DNA of 20,000 nt from Neocallimastix lanati (nom. inval.) (GCA_016946835.1 JACVTC010000165.1:220001-240000), one strand, 5' to 3'; counted from the first letter of the stretch, positions 9,369 through 19,318 are shown. Numbers and translations are program-made. Notes: generated by a model not told the origin, from the sequence alone.

Positions 9369-12300
9369 ATGACTCAAGAAATGGTTACAGTCACTAAAAA
9401 GAATTCAAAGGATATTAAAAAAATGTTACCACCACATTTAAGAAATAAAGGTTCAAAAAATAAAAAATTTTCTTCACCTTTAAAGAATCATGTTGAAATA
9501 AAGGATGATAAATCTTCTATTAGTTCAAATAATGGTGATGATAATGTAAGTATATATATGTATTATATATATATGCATTTTATATAAATATAACTAGTTT
9601 AGAAAGAATAAAAAATGTTATGTTTTTTTTTTTAAAAAAGATTTTATGTTCATTATATATATATATTTTTTTAAAAATAATTTTTTAAAAATATATTATT
9701 TCATTATTAAAAATGTATATATATAATTGTTATTTTTATTTATTATTTAAATAAAACTTTTTATTCATTCAATTTTTTTTTAAAATATTGTTATATAATT
9801 GTTATTTATATTTAATATTTAAATAAAACTTTTTATTCATTTTTTTTTTAAAAATTTAAAATATTGTTATAAAGGTTATTATAAATAATGATATAGATAA
9901 TAATATGATTGGTCGTAGCAAGTCAACTAATGAAGTCATTGATCAACAAAGAAGAAATAGATTTTATAATGAACCTTTGAATGAATCAAATTTAAATAAA
10001 TCGAATTCTTTAAATAATAGTTCAAAATTTAAATATCAACAAATGAAATTAAATTATTTAAATACTCCTTCTACTAATAATAATATTAATCCAATGATGA
10101 ATGGTGGTAGTAAAAGAAATTCAGAACAATATATTTTTAATGAAGATTTAATAAATGAAAATGTTCATCCAAAGAACTTACCATTAAATGTAAACCAATT
10201 TCGTTCAAGTTTCATTGAACAAAATAGGAATACTTCTGTAAATAATAATAATTTAAGTAATTTTAATATAAATAATTCCATAATCAGTACAAGTCCAACA
10301 AAATCATTCTATTCTTCTTCATTCCCTACACAATTGACTATTAATACTACCCCTGTAGCAAACAAGAGAAGAAGTTTATCCTTACCTACATCTCCAATGG
10401 ATATGATGACTAATAATAATAATAATCGTATGGTAAGAATGAATACTTTTGGTGTTTTGGAAAACTTTGAAGTGAAACCAAAAGATACAATGAATCATAT
10501 GATGAATCATTCTGTTCAACTCTCTCGTAGTACTAGCCGTGGAGGAAGTGATGATAAAATTCAACAAATTTTAGGAGATGGTGCTGTAAATTCATTTGAA
10601 AGAAGTAATGTTCAACTTTTAAATGAAAGTATTGAAAAAAGTGGTAATAAACATGGTAATCGTGAGAAAATTCAACAAATATTAATTGATGGTGGAAATA
10701 AGAATAAAAATGCAAATAATAATAATAACAATAATGGTAATAAAAGGGATAATAAAGATTCTTATTCCATTTTACCAACAAGTCCTCTTTCAACCTCAAA
10801 TATTGAAAAACTCGAAACTAAATCTGGTTTAAATCCATCTCTTCATACTAATATTAATAAGTTAGCTACTAATAATGGCTATCGGGAACCAATCTCTCCA
10901 TCCTCCGGTATAAGTTCATCTAACGGAAATTTATCTTTTACTGGATTAAATCATCATGGTAATAATAATAATAATAATAGAATTGGTATTAGAAATATTA
11001 ATAATAATAATAGTAGTTGTAATAGTATTAGTATTAGTAATATTAATAATAATAATAATAATAATAATAGTAATAGTAGTTGTAATAGTATTAGTATTAG
11101 TAATATTAATAATAGTAATAATAATAATAATAGTAGTTGTAATAGTATTAGTATTAGTAATATTAATAATAGTAATAATAATAATAATAGTAGTTGTAAT
11201 AGTATTAGTATTAGTAATATTAATAGTAGTAATAATAATAGTTGTAATAGTATTAGTATTAGTAATAATAGTAATGTTATAATAGTAATGTTAAAACTAA
11301 TTTATATACTTTTGTAGATTTACCTCAATCCATTCTACTTAATGGAAATCATAATTATGGCGTCATTGATAGAAGTAATAGTAATGGAAGTAGTATTCTA
11401 GGAAAAAGTAATGGTCGTCAAGGTTCAATTCGTGAAAGAAAGAGTAATGATATTATGAATATTAATTCGGTATCTCAAATAAGTAGTGGAAGTGAAAAAT
11501 CTATTCAAGAATTAAACGGTGAAGGTCATAGTGAACCCCAATTGACATTTGCTTTACCATCAAATAGTACACCAGCGACTGTTCATTTTCAAGGTAATTT
11601 AAGTACGAAACGTCCCTCTTCCAATTCTTCTTCAACTGTTAGTGAGGAATCTCGTAGTCAAGCTATTTCTAAAAATGGTTTCCACGTCTCCAGTGGTATT
11701 CAAGTCAATACTGAACGTCCTGCTAATATTGCTTCCTCGATTGTTTCTCCTCTTCAAAATGCCGGTCCTCATAAGTTAAATAATGATGCTGCTATGACCG
11801 CAGCGGATAAAAATAGGAATGGATTGCTTTCATATGATCATAATTCTGAAAATGATATTTTTGCTGTCGTCGCCCGTAAACAACAGGAGGAACGCCGAAA
11901 GAACGAAAAGAATAAGCTTAAGATTAGTAAGGAAACTCAAGTTTTTTCTTGTTATATAGAGAAACTTTCATCGCGTAAAAAGTTTCAAAAGCGTATTCTT
12001 CGTTTTGACGGTGTCTATTTAATTTGTTTATCTCAAAAGAAGAAGCAGAAACTTCCGTCCAATACTACTTTTACTATGGTTAATCCTCCCTGTTTCTCCG
12101 ATAATACAGAGGAGGGCAAAAACTATTTAGAGATTATTAAGAAATTATATACGGATGTTTCTCCAGGTCCGGAATTCTCTAGTCCCTTAATTGCTGTGGA
12201 AGATTCAAAATCTAAAACGGGTAATCCAAATTTAAAGGCAAAGCATTACTATCAACCTAAATGGATTATTAATATTAAGAATATTATATCCGTTCGTCCT

Positions 12301-14823
12301 TTAATTCATCCAGATCTTCTTTCCCTTTCCAATCCTCAATTAATTTATAAAAAAATTGAACAGGAACTTCAACACTATATTACAGGTGATCTTGAAAAGG
12401 ATACCAAAACCTTTATTATCATTACCAATGATGGTACTTTTTATGTCATTCGTGCCTATTCCGAAAGAGAATTTAATCGTTGGCTGTACATATTAACACG
12501 TTCAAAGGAAATCTTGGAAGAGTTGGTTGATCCACGATTAATGGTACCAGATGCGTTACCACCACCACCATCGGCTTCACCAGATCCAAATCAAAAGAAT
12601 AATACAAAAACAAATAATGATCATGATCATGATCATGATCATGGCAGTGGTAATGGTAATGATAATATCAATGATGGTTCTAGTATTAGTAGTAGTAATG
12701 TCAATCCTGAAATTAATAGTATTCGTCGTTTTATGAGTCGTGAGGAAGATATACCACGTTCAGGTTCTGCTAATAGTCGTACTTATCGTAGTAATAGTCG
12801 TAATAGTAATTATGGTCGTACTCAAGCCCTAAGCCGTAGTCGTAGCCATGGACATACTCGTAATGATAGTGTTCGTCGTTCTGGATCTCGTTCCAGTGGT
12901 TATCTTGCTAATGCAAATAGTGAATTAAGAGCACTCTACACGAATAGTTCAGCTTCTGGGCTTGTTCTTAAGACTGAATATACTGATTTAATAGAACGTA
13001 AACTTCCAAAGAATCCCCTTCATTTCCATTGTACTGTATATGACTATTGGAAGGGAATTTTGAAGCAATTATACGCAGTTGATAAAGAAATCTTTAGTTC
13101 TGTAGTGAAGGCTGAAAATTCGGAATTAATGAGTATTTTAAGAGATTCTGGAGGGGATATGGAACAGGATGAAATGGAAAGTGAGTCTAATTCTATGCCG
13201 TTACCAGTAGCGAAACCAACAATAAATACAGTTACCTTAAATTCACAAACGACAACACTGTCTTCATCAACCTCACAAAAAAATTCAAAATTTTCTCCTA
13301 CAAAATCCAATAGTAGTGATACTCGTTCCAGTATAGGATCCATACCTACTAATTTAAAGGATAAACCATTGATCAATGCAATCCCTACTGAGGAACATTA
13401 TGCCCAATTTAATAGTTTAAGACCAAGACCACGAAGTGGCTCTGCCCCACCTCTCTCTACTATTATGAATAAATATGGTAATCGAGAGTTGGATTCTTCC
13501 TTAGAAAGCCCAATCCCTACGACCCCAACAGCAACCGCAATATCGACTACTACTACTCCTTCAAATCCAAATAATAAAATTAATACCAATAAATTATCGA
13601 TTATCAACAATGTAAATAGTGATGGTACCACCACAATTCCATATAAACATGATAAGATTGAAACTGCATCTAAGGAGTTGAAATCCTTTTCTACTTCTAC
13701 TTTACTACCAGAAACTCTAGATACGAGGGCTTCTATAGGAGGAATGGTAGGTATAAGTACCAACCAAACTCAAACCTCTATACTAGAGGATAATGGTGAT
13801 ATTAATAATAGTGATAATAATAATGATAATACTAATAGTAATAATAATAATGGTAATAATAATAATAATGATAATACTAATAGTAATGGTCATAGTAATA
13901 ATAATAATAATAATAATAATGGTCATAATAATAATAATAATAATATTAATGGAAATGGTAATGGTAATGAAAATGATAATGAAATTGTTCAACGTCGTAA
14001 TACCATAACCATGGAAGAAAAGAAAAAAACCTATGGTACTCAAGGATTCTTAGGTCATGATGATAATTTAATTCATGATGAAATTTATACCATCGGTACC
14101 ATTGAACAACCAGAACTTAAAACTATTAAACTTACAAAAGATAATCAACCAATGAAACAACATCGTAATAGTATCTATAGTCCAAATGCAACTGAATCTC
14201 TTCGTATTCCTTCCAGTGATCCTACATTAAAGGAACCCCTAATTAAAAGTATATCATGGGATAGGGATTTAATTTTTACTATTCATGGTCTTTTACGTAT
14301 ATTCCATCGCCTTTCCGGTATACCATTTAAAGAGGATGGTGAATCTGAAGTGAATACGCCTCCTCCACCAATTCCACGTTGGTATTATCAATTTTGTGTA
14401 AAATCTATACCAGTATATGTAATACAAATTCAAAATATGTTGATTGATTACTTACAAGAATTGGAATATCATCAAGGTAAATTTGATGAAATTGAAATGA
14501 TTAAGGATGATATATGTCTTCATAATAAAACTGTCCTTTCAGAAAGATATCGAACCATTCAAGCTGCATTAGATACCTTTATAAAATTATCAAACCTATG
14601 GGATGAAATAATAAATCAATGGAAATTAGAAATGATACAAGAAAAATTTGATGCCGAAACCTTATTAATTTCAGAGAGTGAAGTGGATTCTTATCTCTTA
14701 CAAAATGTTCAAGTTTCAGATGTATTAGCCATTCATGAAAAAATAAAAGATTATGTTGGTAAAGAAATGTTGAAAGGATGTCGTAATTTATTAAAATTAT
14801 TCGGAGAAGAATTAAAAAATTAA
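9369..14823 (+). CDS. Large PH-domain protein, three exons, 1692 residues predicted
   Basis: Predicted exons are 9369-9545, 9875-11270 and 11318-14823. The joined length of 5079 nt is divisible by three and gives 1692 residues. ATG 9369 is the first after an in-frame TGA at 9357. Residues 1-700 are mostly Ser/Asn-rich and disordered. They hold LPPHLRNKGS near 21, a canonical RSxSxP motif (RSLSLP, 225-230), two KIQQIL.DG repeats (about 287 and 324), and a five-fold SSCNSISISN repeat (about 429-524). A PH-like domain spans about 730-926: basic first strands with KKFQKRILRF, WIINIKNIISV, and a C-terminal helix FNRWLYILTR with the conserved Trp at 913. Long loops are inserted between strands. After it come Pro-rich, (DH)4 and RS-rich stretches, a helical block at 1073-1130, a second RSxSxP (RSGSAP, 1230-1235), an Asn-rich stretch at 1351-1412, and a helical C-terminal region at about 1500-1692. 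Inferred role: a membrane- or phosphoinositide-binding, phospho-regulated adaptor. No specific ortholog is recognised. Confidence 0.8.
9546..9874 (+). other. Intron 1 (phase 0, 329 nt)
   Basis: The donor GTAAGT follows codon AAT (9543-9545) and matches the eukaryotic consensus. The acceptor AAAG ends at 9874 and restores the frame of exon 2 as GTT ATT ATA AAT, giving ten residues upstream of the ATG at 9905. The stretch between has many stops in all frames. The 3' half is an imperfect 72-nt tandem duplication (copies at about 9722 and 9794). No consensus branch point such as CTAAC is obvious near the acceptor, so the exact 3' site is less certain than the donor. Confidence 0.7.
11012..11270 (+). 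repeat. Coding minisatellite, SSCNSISISN(I)N units
   Basis: Five in-frame units start at 11012, 11075, 11132, 11189 and 11240, with lengths of 63, 57, 57, 51 and about 31 nt. The constant part is (AGT)AGTTGTAATAGTATTAGT, coding SSCNSISIS, and the variable part is a run of AAT/AGT codons. Units 2 and 3 code identical peptides. The Cys codon TGT in each unit is the only residue that is not Ser, Asn or Ile. Confidence 0.9.
11271..11317 (+). other. Intron 2 (phase 1, 47 nt)
   Basis: GTAATG at 11271 to TTTTGTAG ending at 11317, with a CTAAT branch-like site at about 11296-11300. Removing it joins A|AT into an Asn codon. It connects the Ser/Asn-repeat frame to the open frame that starts LPQSILLNGN and leads into the PH domain. 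Without splicing the upstream frame ends at the TAG 11315-11317. Every upstream AGT codon is also a phase-1 GT, so the true donor could lie further 5' (for example 11262). The rival explanation is a 1-nt deletion near 11278, since the downstream frame is open from 11275. Confidence 0.65.
13792..13980 (+). repeat. Coding Asn-rich low-complexity tract (AAT repeats)
   Basis: An AAT-codon-dominated segment of the PH protein (about residues 1351-1412). It codes Asn runs punctuated by Asp, Gly, Ser, Thr and His, with two copies of NNDNTNSN. The frame is preserved across the tract, which indicates selection on the reading frame despite repeat instability. Confidence 0.85.
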
Positions 14824-14871
14824 AAGGAATAAAATACCATCCTATCAAATCGTATAAAAATCGTATAAAAT

Positions 14872-14907
<36 letters not shown>

Positions 14908-15946
14908 GTTTATAAAAATCAAAAAAGTTCATAAAAAATAAATTCATAAAAAAAAAAAAAAAAACGTAATAATAATAGTAAATAAAATAATAAAGTAATA
15001 ATAATAACAAAAAGTAAAATAATAATAATAATAATAAAATGAAATAAAAATAAAATAATTAAAAATAAACTCTGTAATGATAAAATAACGCAATTACAAA
15101 AAAAAAAAAAAAAAAAAAAAACTACCTAACTTAATTATTCCCTATTCACATTCACAAAAAAATAAAAATAAAATTAAAAAAAAAAAATTTTTTTTTTATT
15201 TGCATCATTGTACTACTTGTATTTGTCGATTAATTAATTCAATAGAAATGAAAAAATAGATACATAAAAAAAAAAAAAAAAAAATTAAAATAAAATAATA
15301 AAATTAAGATAAAATTAATATAATAAAAGTAATTTTAATAAAAATGATTAAATTTAAAATCATCGATGGAAAAAAACATTTTAAATTATAATTTTATTTT
15401 TTTAAAAAAAAAAAAAATAATAATAAATAAATAAATAAATAAAATTTATCCCATATATAGAGATTGATCATAAATAAATTAAATTAAAAAATAAAATAAA
15501 ATAAAAAAAAAAAAAATTCAAAGAAACATAGAAAAATAATAATAATAATAATAATAATAATTAAAAGGATAAAAAAAAAAAGAATTAATTTAATTATGAT
15601 AAAAATAAAAAATGAAAATGAAAATGAAAATTAAAAAAAAAAAAAAAAATAAAAATAAAAAATAAAAAATAAAATTAAAATTAAATCCAATAAAAAATAA
15701 ATTTAATTTAAAAAATAACAGACAGACCCAAAATAAAAATAAAAATTAACAAATTAAAACGTAAAAAGGTAAAAAGTAAAAAAAAAAAAAAATTCATCAT
15801 AAAATATAATAAATATGAAGTATACCAATGAAATTTATTAGTGAAATACAAAAAAAAAAAATATAAATAAAAAAATGAAATTTACGAAAATACATGAAAA
15901 TACAATAAATTACAAATAAAAAAAAAAAAAGAAGTATTTTAAATAA

Positions 15947-15998
<52 letters not shown>

Positions 15999-16132
15999 CA
16001 ATTTATTATTAACTATCTAAAAAAAAAAAAAAAATTATAAAATAAAATAATTATAATATATATAAATATTCATATATAAATATTCATATTATTTACTATA
16101 AAATAAAATATTCGAACAACCTATAAAAGTTG

Positions 16133-16171
<39 letters not shown>

Positions 16172-16440
16172 GACGTCGTTTTAAATAAATAACTAAATAT
16201 AATACTTTTAAAATCCATCTATATATATATAAAAAGTCTATATATAAAGTATAAAAAAAAATATATATCTATATAAAATAAAATAAAATAAAAATTATAA
16301 TAAAATAAAATAAAATAAATTAAAAATGAAATAAAATAGATGAATGAAATTGAATGAAATTTACAAAAAAATTTTTTTTTTAATTAATTTTTTTGTCATT
16401 ATCTTTTTAATTTTTAATTTTATTTTATTTTTTTAATTTT
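14824..16440 (+). other. A-rich strand-skewed region downstream of the gene
   Basis: About 1.5 kb with almost no coding potential and a strong excess of A over T on the plus strand, beginning immediately after the stop codon. AATAAA occurs at 14828-14833, but such hexamers are everywhere in this composition. Poly-A runs longer than 10 recur roughly every 60-170 nt. Notable are about 14873-14905, 15099-15120, 15952-15997 (46 A) and a T15/A24 self-complementary block at about 16132-16171. It presumably includes the 3' untranslated region and terminator, whose borders cannot be placed. Confidence 0.6.
15952..15997. repeat. Poly-A tract, 46 A
   Basis: The longest homopolymer in the window. It lies in the A-skewed block downstream of the gene. 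It is not obviously the tail of a retroposed copy, because no coding remnant precedes it. Confidence 0.95.
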
Positions 16441-16454
16441 TTAATTTTGTATTA

Positions 16455-16536
16455 ATATAAATAAATATAATTTCTCAAATCACGTGTCACCATACCATTT
16501 ATCATCTCCATAAATAGATGTTAATAATTAATGTAT

Positions 16537-16580
<44 letters not shown>

Positions 16581-16732
16581 TTGATTTATATAGCTTTATT
16601 TATTAACTCTACTACTACTACTACTACTACTATGTTAATTATTAGATGAAAAAAAAAATTATTATTAATAGTAATATTTAGATGATAAATGGTATGGTGA
16701 CACATGATTTGAAAAATTATATTTATTTATAT
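16455..16732. mobile_element. MITE-like element with 53-bp terminal inverted repeats
   Basis: Left arm 16455-16507 and right arm 16680-16732 are reverse complements over 53 bp with only two mismatches, both C/T. The shared core includes GTCACCATACCATTTATCAT, far from the low-complexity background. The left arm keeps the palindrome CACGTG (16481-16486), changed to CATGTG in the right arm. The 172-nt interior holds (AT)n, a T run and (CTA)n and codes for nothing. The flanks are too AT-rich to decide on a TA target duplication. It could be a non-autonomous DNA transposon or a transcribed hairpin. Confidence 0.6.
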
Positions 16733-16803
16733 ATATATGAAATTTAAAAAATATATATATATATATACTTGTATTAATATATATATATTTATTAACAAAA
16801 AAA

Positions 16804-16808
16804 TTAAC

Positions 16809-16843
<35 letters not shown>

Positions 16844-16895
16844 TACTATTAATATATAGTAAATAATAATAATAATAATAATAAATAAATGTTAA
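16804..16895. repeat. 92-bp near-perfect hairpin
   Basis: Arm 16804-16849 (TTAACATTTATTTATT then ATT repeats then TACTAT) pairs with 16856-16895 around a 6-nt loop, TAATAT. The only difference is two extra ATT triplets in the left arm. Unique ends (TTAACAT / ATGTTAA) show that this is not simply a microsatellite meeting its complement. Confidence 0.85.
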
Positions 16896-17034
16896 GATTA
16901 TCATAAAGTATATTTAACATCATTTATTACTACTATTTCTCTGATTGATACTGATTCCATTATTACATTCATTATTACATTCATTATAAAAATTTATTAT
17001 TATTACTATTATTATTCTAATTATTATTATTATT

Positions 17035-17323
17035 ATTGGTACAACTATCTACTTCTACTATCTATTTCTACTATCTACTACTACAGTTACTACTACTAAA
17101 ACTTTTATTTATATATATAATATTTTATTTTCAATAATAATAATAATTAATAATAATGATAATAATAATAATAATAATAATTTGTATAATAAATAATAAT
17201 AATAATAATATGATAATAATAATAATAATAATAATAATTTGTATTAGTTTTTGTTGTAGTAGTAATTGTAGTAGTAGTCGTAGTATTCTTAGTAGTAGTA
17301 GTAGTGGTTGTAGTAGTAGTTGA
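17035..17323. repeat. Inverted (CTA/ACT)n blocks around an (AAT)n core
   Basis: Plus-strand CTACTACTACAGTTACTACTA at about 17078-17098 matches, in inverted orientation, GTAGTAGTAATTGTAGTAGTAG at about 17254-17277. Between them are AATAATAAT arrays and two copies of AATAATTTGTAT. Read on the minus strand the right block codes Thr-rich sequence, and read on the plus strand the left block codes STTTVTTTKT. This suggests an inverted duplication of a Thr-linker-coding segment. Confidence 0.6.
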
Positions 17324-17606
17324 AACCTTATTTAATAGGTTTACTATTTAATATTGTCCATATTTGATCTTCATGTATTTCATCTTTACAGTCATAAAGT
17401 TTTTTACTTTGTTACTTACTTTTGATGATTTATTACGAAATAGAATTAATCGTCGGAATACGTTAATAGTATTACCATTGGTTAAAGTAGATCGCTACTT
17501 CAATAGTATTAGAAAAAATTTTCATTCATTAAAGTATCAGTATTACTTTCAAGATGACCTATAGTGTGTGTTGGAAACTTCACCTTTAGAGTTCGTAATA
17601 GGCATT

Positions 17607-17637
<31 letters not shown>

Positions 17638-18398
17638 GAAGTTGAGTTGAGATAAGAACATTACATAAAACACGACTCCCTTCACAATAATTTACTGCCT
17701 CATATTCTGTAAAAAAAAAAAACCTTTAGGAATACTATTCATGACAGATCCTAAAGAATCTGGTAAATAAACTACGACACCGGTAACATATCTAGCATAG
17801 GGTATACGAAAATCAACACCATTAATTCATGATTTATGATATGGATTATAAGTTGGATTTACACTAGCTAATGAAATCCATTTTTGTTGAGTATTTTTTT
17901 TTTTTTTTTTTTTTTTTAAATTTGTCATAAATTTTATTAATATAAGTCGTAGTTTTATTTTTAAAAGTCTCTAATCGTATCATTACCTCTTAAATATAGA
18001 TTATCAATTATCAGTAACGGGATTTTCATCAAATATAACCATTATTATCCTTATTTTCATTATTATCCTTATTATCCTTATTATCCTTATTATCCTTATT
18101 ATCATTAGAATTTTCAAGTCTTCTTTTTCGTAATTTATTTTGAATACTGGAAATATCGTAATACATACCAATACTATTAACCATTGTACTATTATCACTC
18201 CAAGAAATTTCGTACCCAATACTTTTGCATATTCTTCAGTTACCTTAGCGTAGATAATATTGCCTTCATTATCTAAATATGTGGGATCATAAACTTTAGA
18301 TACCCTCCCATTATAATTGTACCCGACAAAATACTCTTGATTCCTTTGCTAAAGCTTAATTAACAAGGAATATACAAAATTGTTAAGATTAAAAGTTT
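17238..18398 (-). pseudogene. Decayed gene, possible secreted protein with Thr-rich tail
   Basis: Minus-strand coding fragments appear in shifting frames. In order: a hydrophobic KLLILTILYIPC (18398-18363, possible signal-peptide core), VYDPTYLDNEGNIIYAKV (within 18339-18206), SWSDNSTMVNSIGMYYDIS then a (DNK)n run ending in TGA at 18029, KWISLASVNPTYNPYHKS then TGA at 17829-17827, DFRIPYARYVTGVVVYLPDS, TEYEAVNYCEGSRVLCNVL, DEIHEDQIWTILNSKPIK ending at TAA 17330-17328, and one frame over a Thr-run segment (17323-17238). Coding-strand poly-A runs of 24 (17894-17917) and 28 (17610-17637) interrupt it. No start codon is visible. The family is not recognised. Thr-rich linkers are common in secreted proteins of gut fungi, hence the guess. 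Frameshifts at homopolymers could partly be assembly error, but the in-frame TGA is a substitution-type break. Confidence 0.6.
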
Positions 18399-18667
18399 CC
18401 TAATACTATTTTATTATAATATTTATTTATTATAATTTTTTTTTTTTTTAAAAAAAAATAATAATAATAATAAAAAATCATTTTATAAAATAAAATTACA
18501 ATAATTATTATTTTTATTATTTATATAAATTAGGATTCCTTGTTATTAAAATTAGAGTAAGCCATTTGGTCAATAAATTATATCAATAAATTATATAAAA
18601 AATTTTAAAATATATTTTAAGCTTTATTTATTGTGAGATTTTTTTATTTTTTTTTTTTTTTTTAAAT

Positions 18668-18702
<35 letters not shown>

Positions 18703-18734
18703 AGATAATTTATCAATTTATTTATTTATCTATA
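18399..18734. other. Spacer between two pseudogenes
   Basis: AT-rich spacer with a T11/A9 block near 18438-18458, (AAT)n near 18459-18474, a T run near 18643-18662 and (TA)n at 18671-18699. No coding content was seen. Confidence 0.6.
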
Positions 18735-19278
18735 TTATATTTTAAAATTATCATTAAATTTATCGTGCGATGCTGATGAAATTGTATTAAAAAATATTTC
18801 GTGATCATCTTCTATCCATTCTTCCATGTCTTCAAAATCTTCTATATCTCTTTCTGTCGGATCAAACCGTAATTTGTTTTCTTAAAAATTATAGGTTAAT
18901 GGAATATAATTATTTAATAATTCGGTTGAAGTATTTTTAATAAATTTAGATTTATTATTGTAAAGTAGGGATCCAATAGCACAGTATCTTATCATTAGAG
19001 TATAAAAATAATTATGTTCAATTGTGGTGTCATTTTTTCACTTTTATAAAGTATATATTCAGGATCTTTTAAAATTTTAGATAATTCATCATCATTTATA
19101 ATACTTTTCTTTAAATATTTTACAAAATTTTTCTAATTCCTTGTAAAAATAATTGTATCGCTCATTATATTTTAAATGATATTTTTTTTTTTATTCAAAA
19201 TTAATGTTAAATAAATCTTTGTTTTCAAACTATAAATCCTTATCTTTAATATAACTATTTTCCGAGAAATTATCATTC

Positions 19279-19318
<40 letters not shown>

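Noticed and set aside
10956-11282. 108-codon plus-strand open frame
   Set aside because: It is an Ile/Val shadow of the AAT/AGT codon repeat in exon 2 read in another frame.
13044-14043. Antisense open frames across exon 3
   Set aside because: They are shadows of the PH-protein coding frame, made open by its codon bias and AAT runs.
17364-17564. 66-codon plus-strand open frame
   Set aside because: It lies antisense to the decayed minus-strand gene, whose own fragments (DEIHEDQIWTILN and others) are more protein-like.
18004-18219. 71-codon minus-strand open frame
   Set aside because: Its start is TTG inside a broken gene, and after GTKF it follows the wrong frame (repeated Ile-Ile-Arg). The true frame shifts to SWSDNSTMVN.
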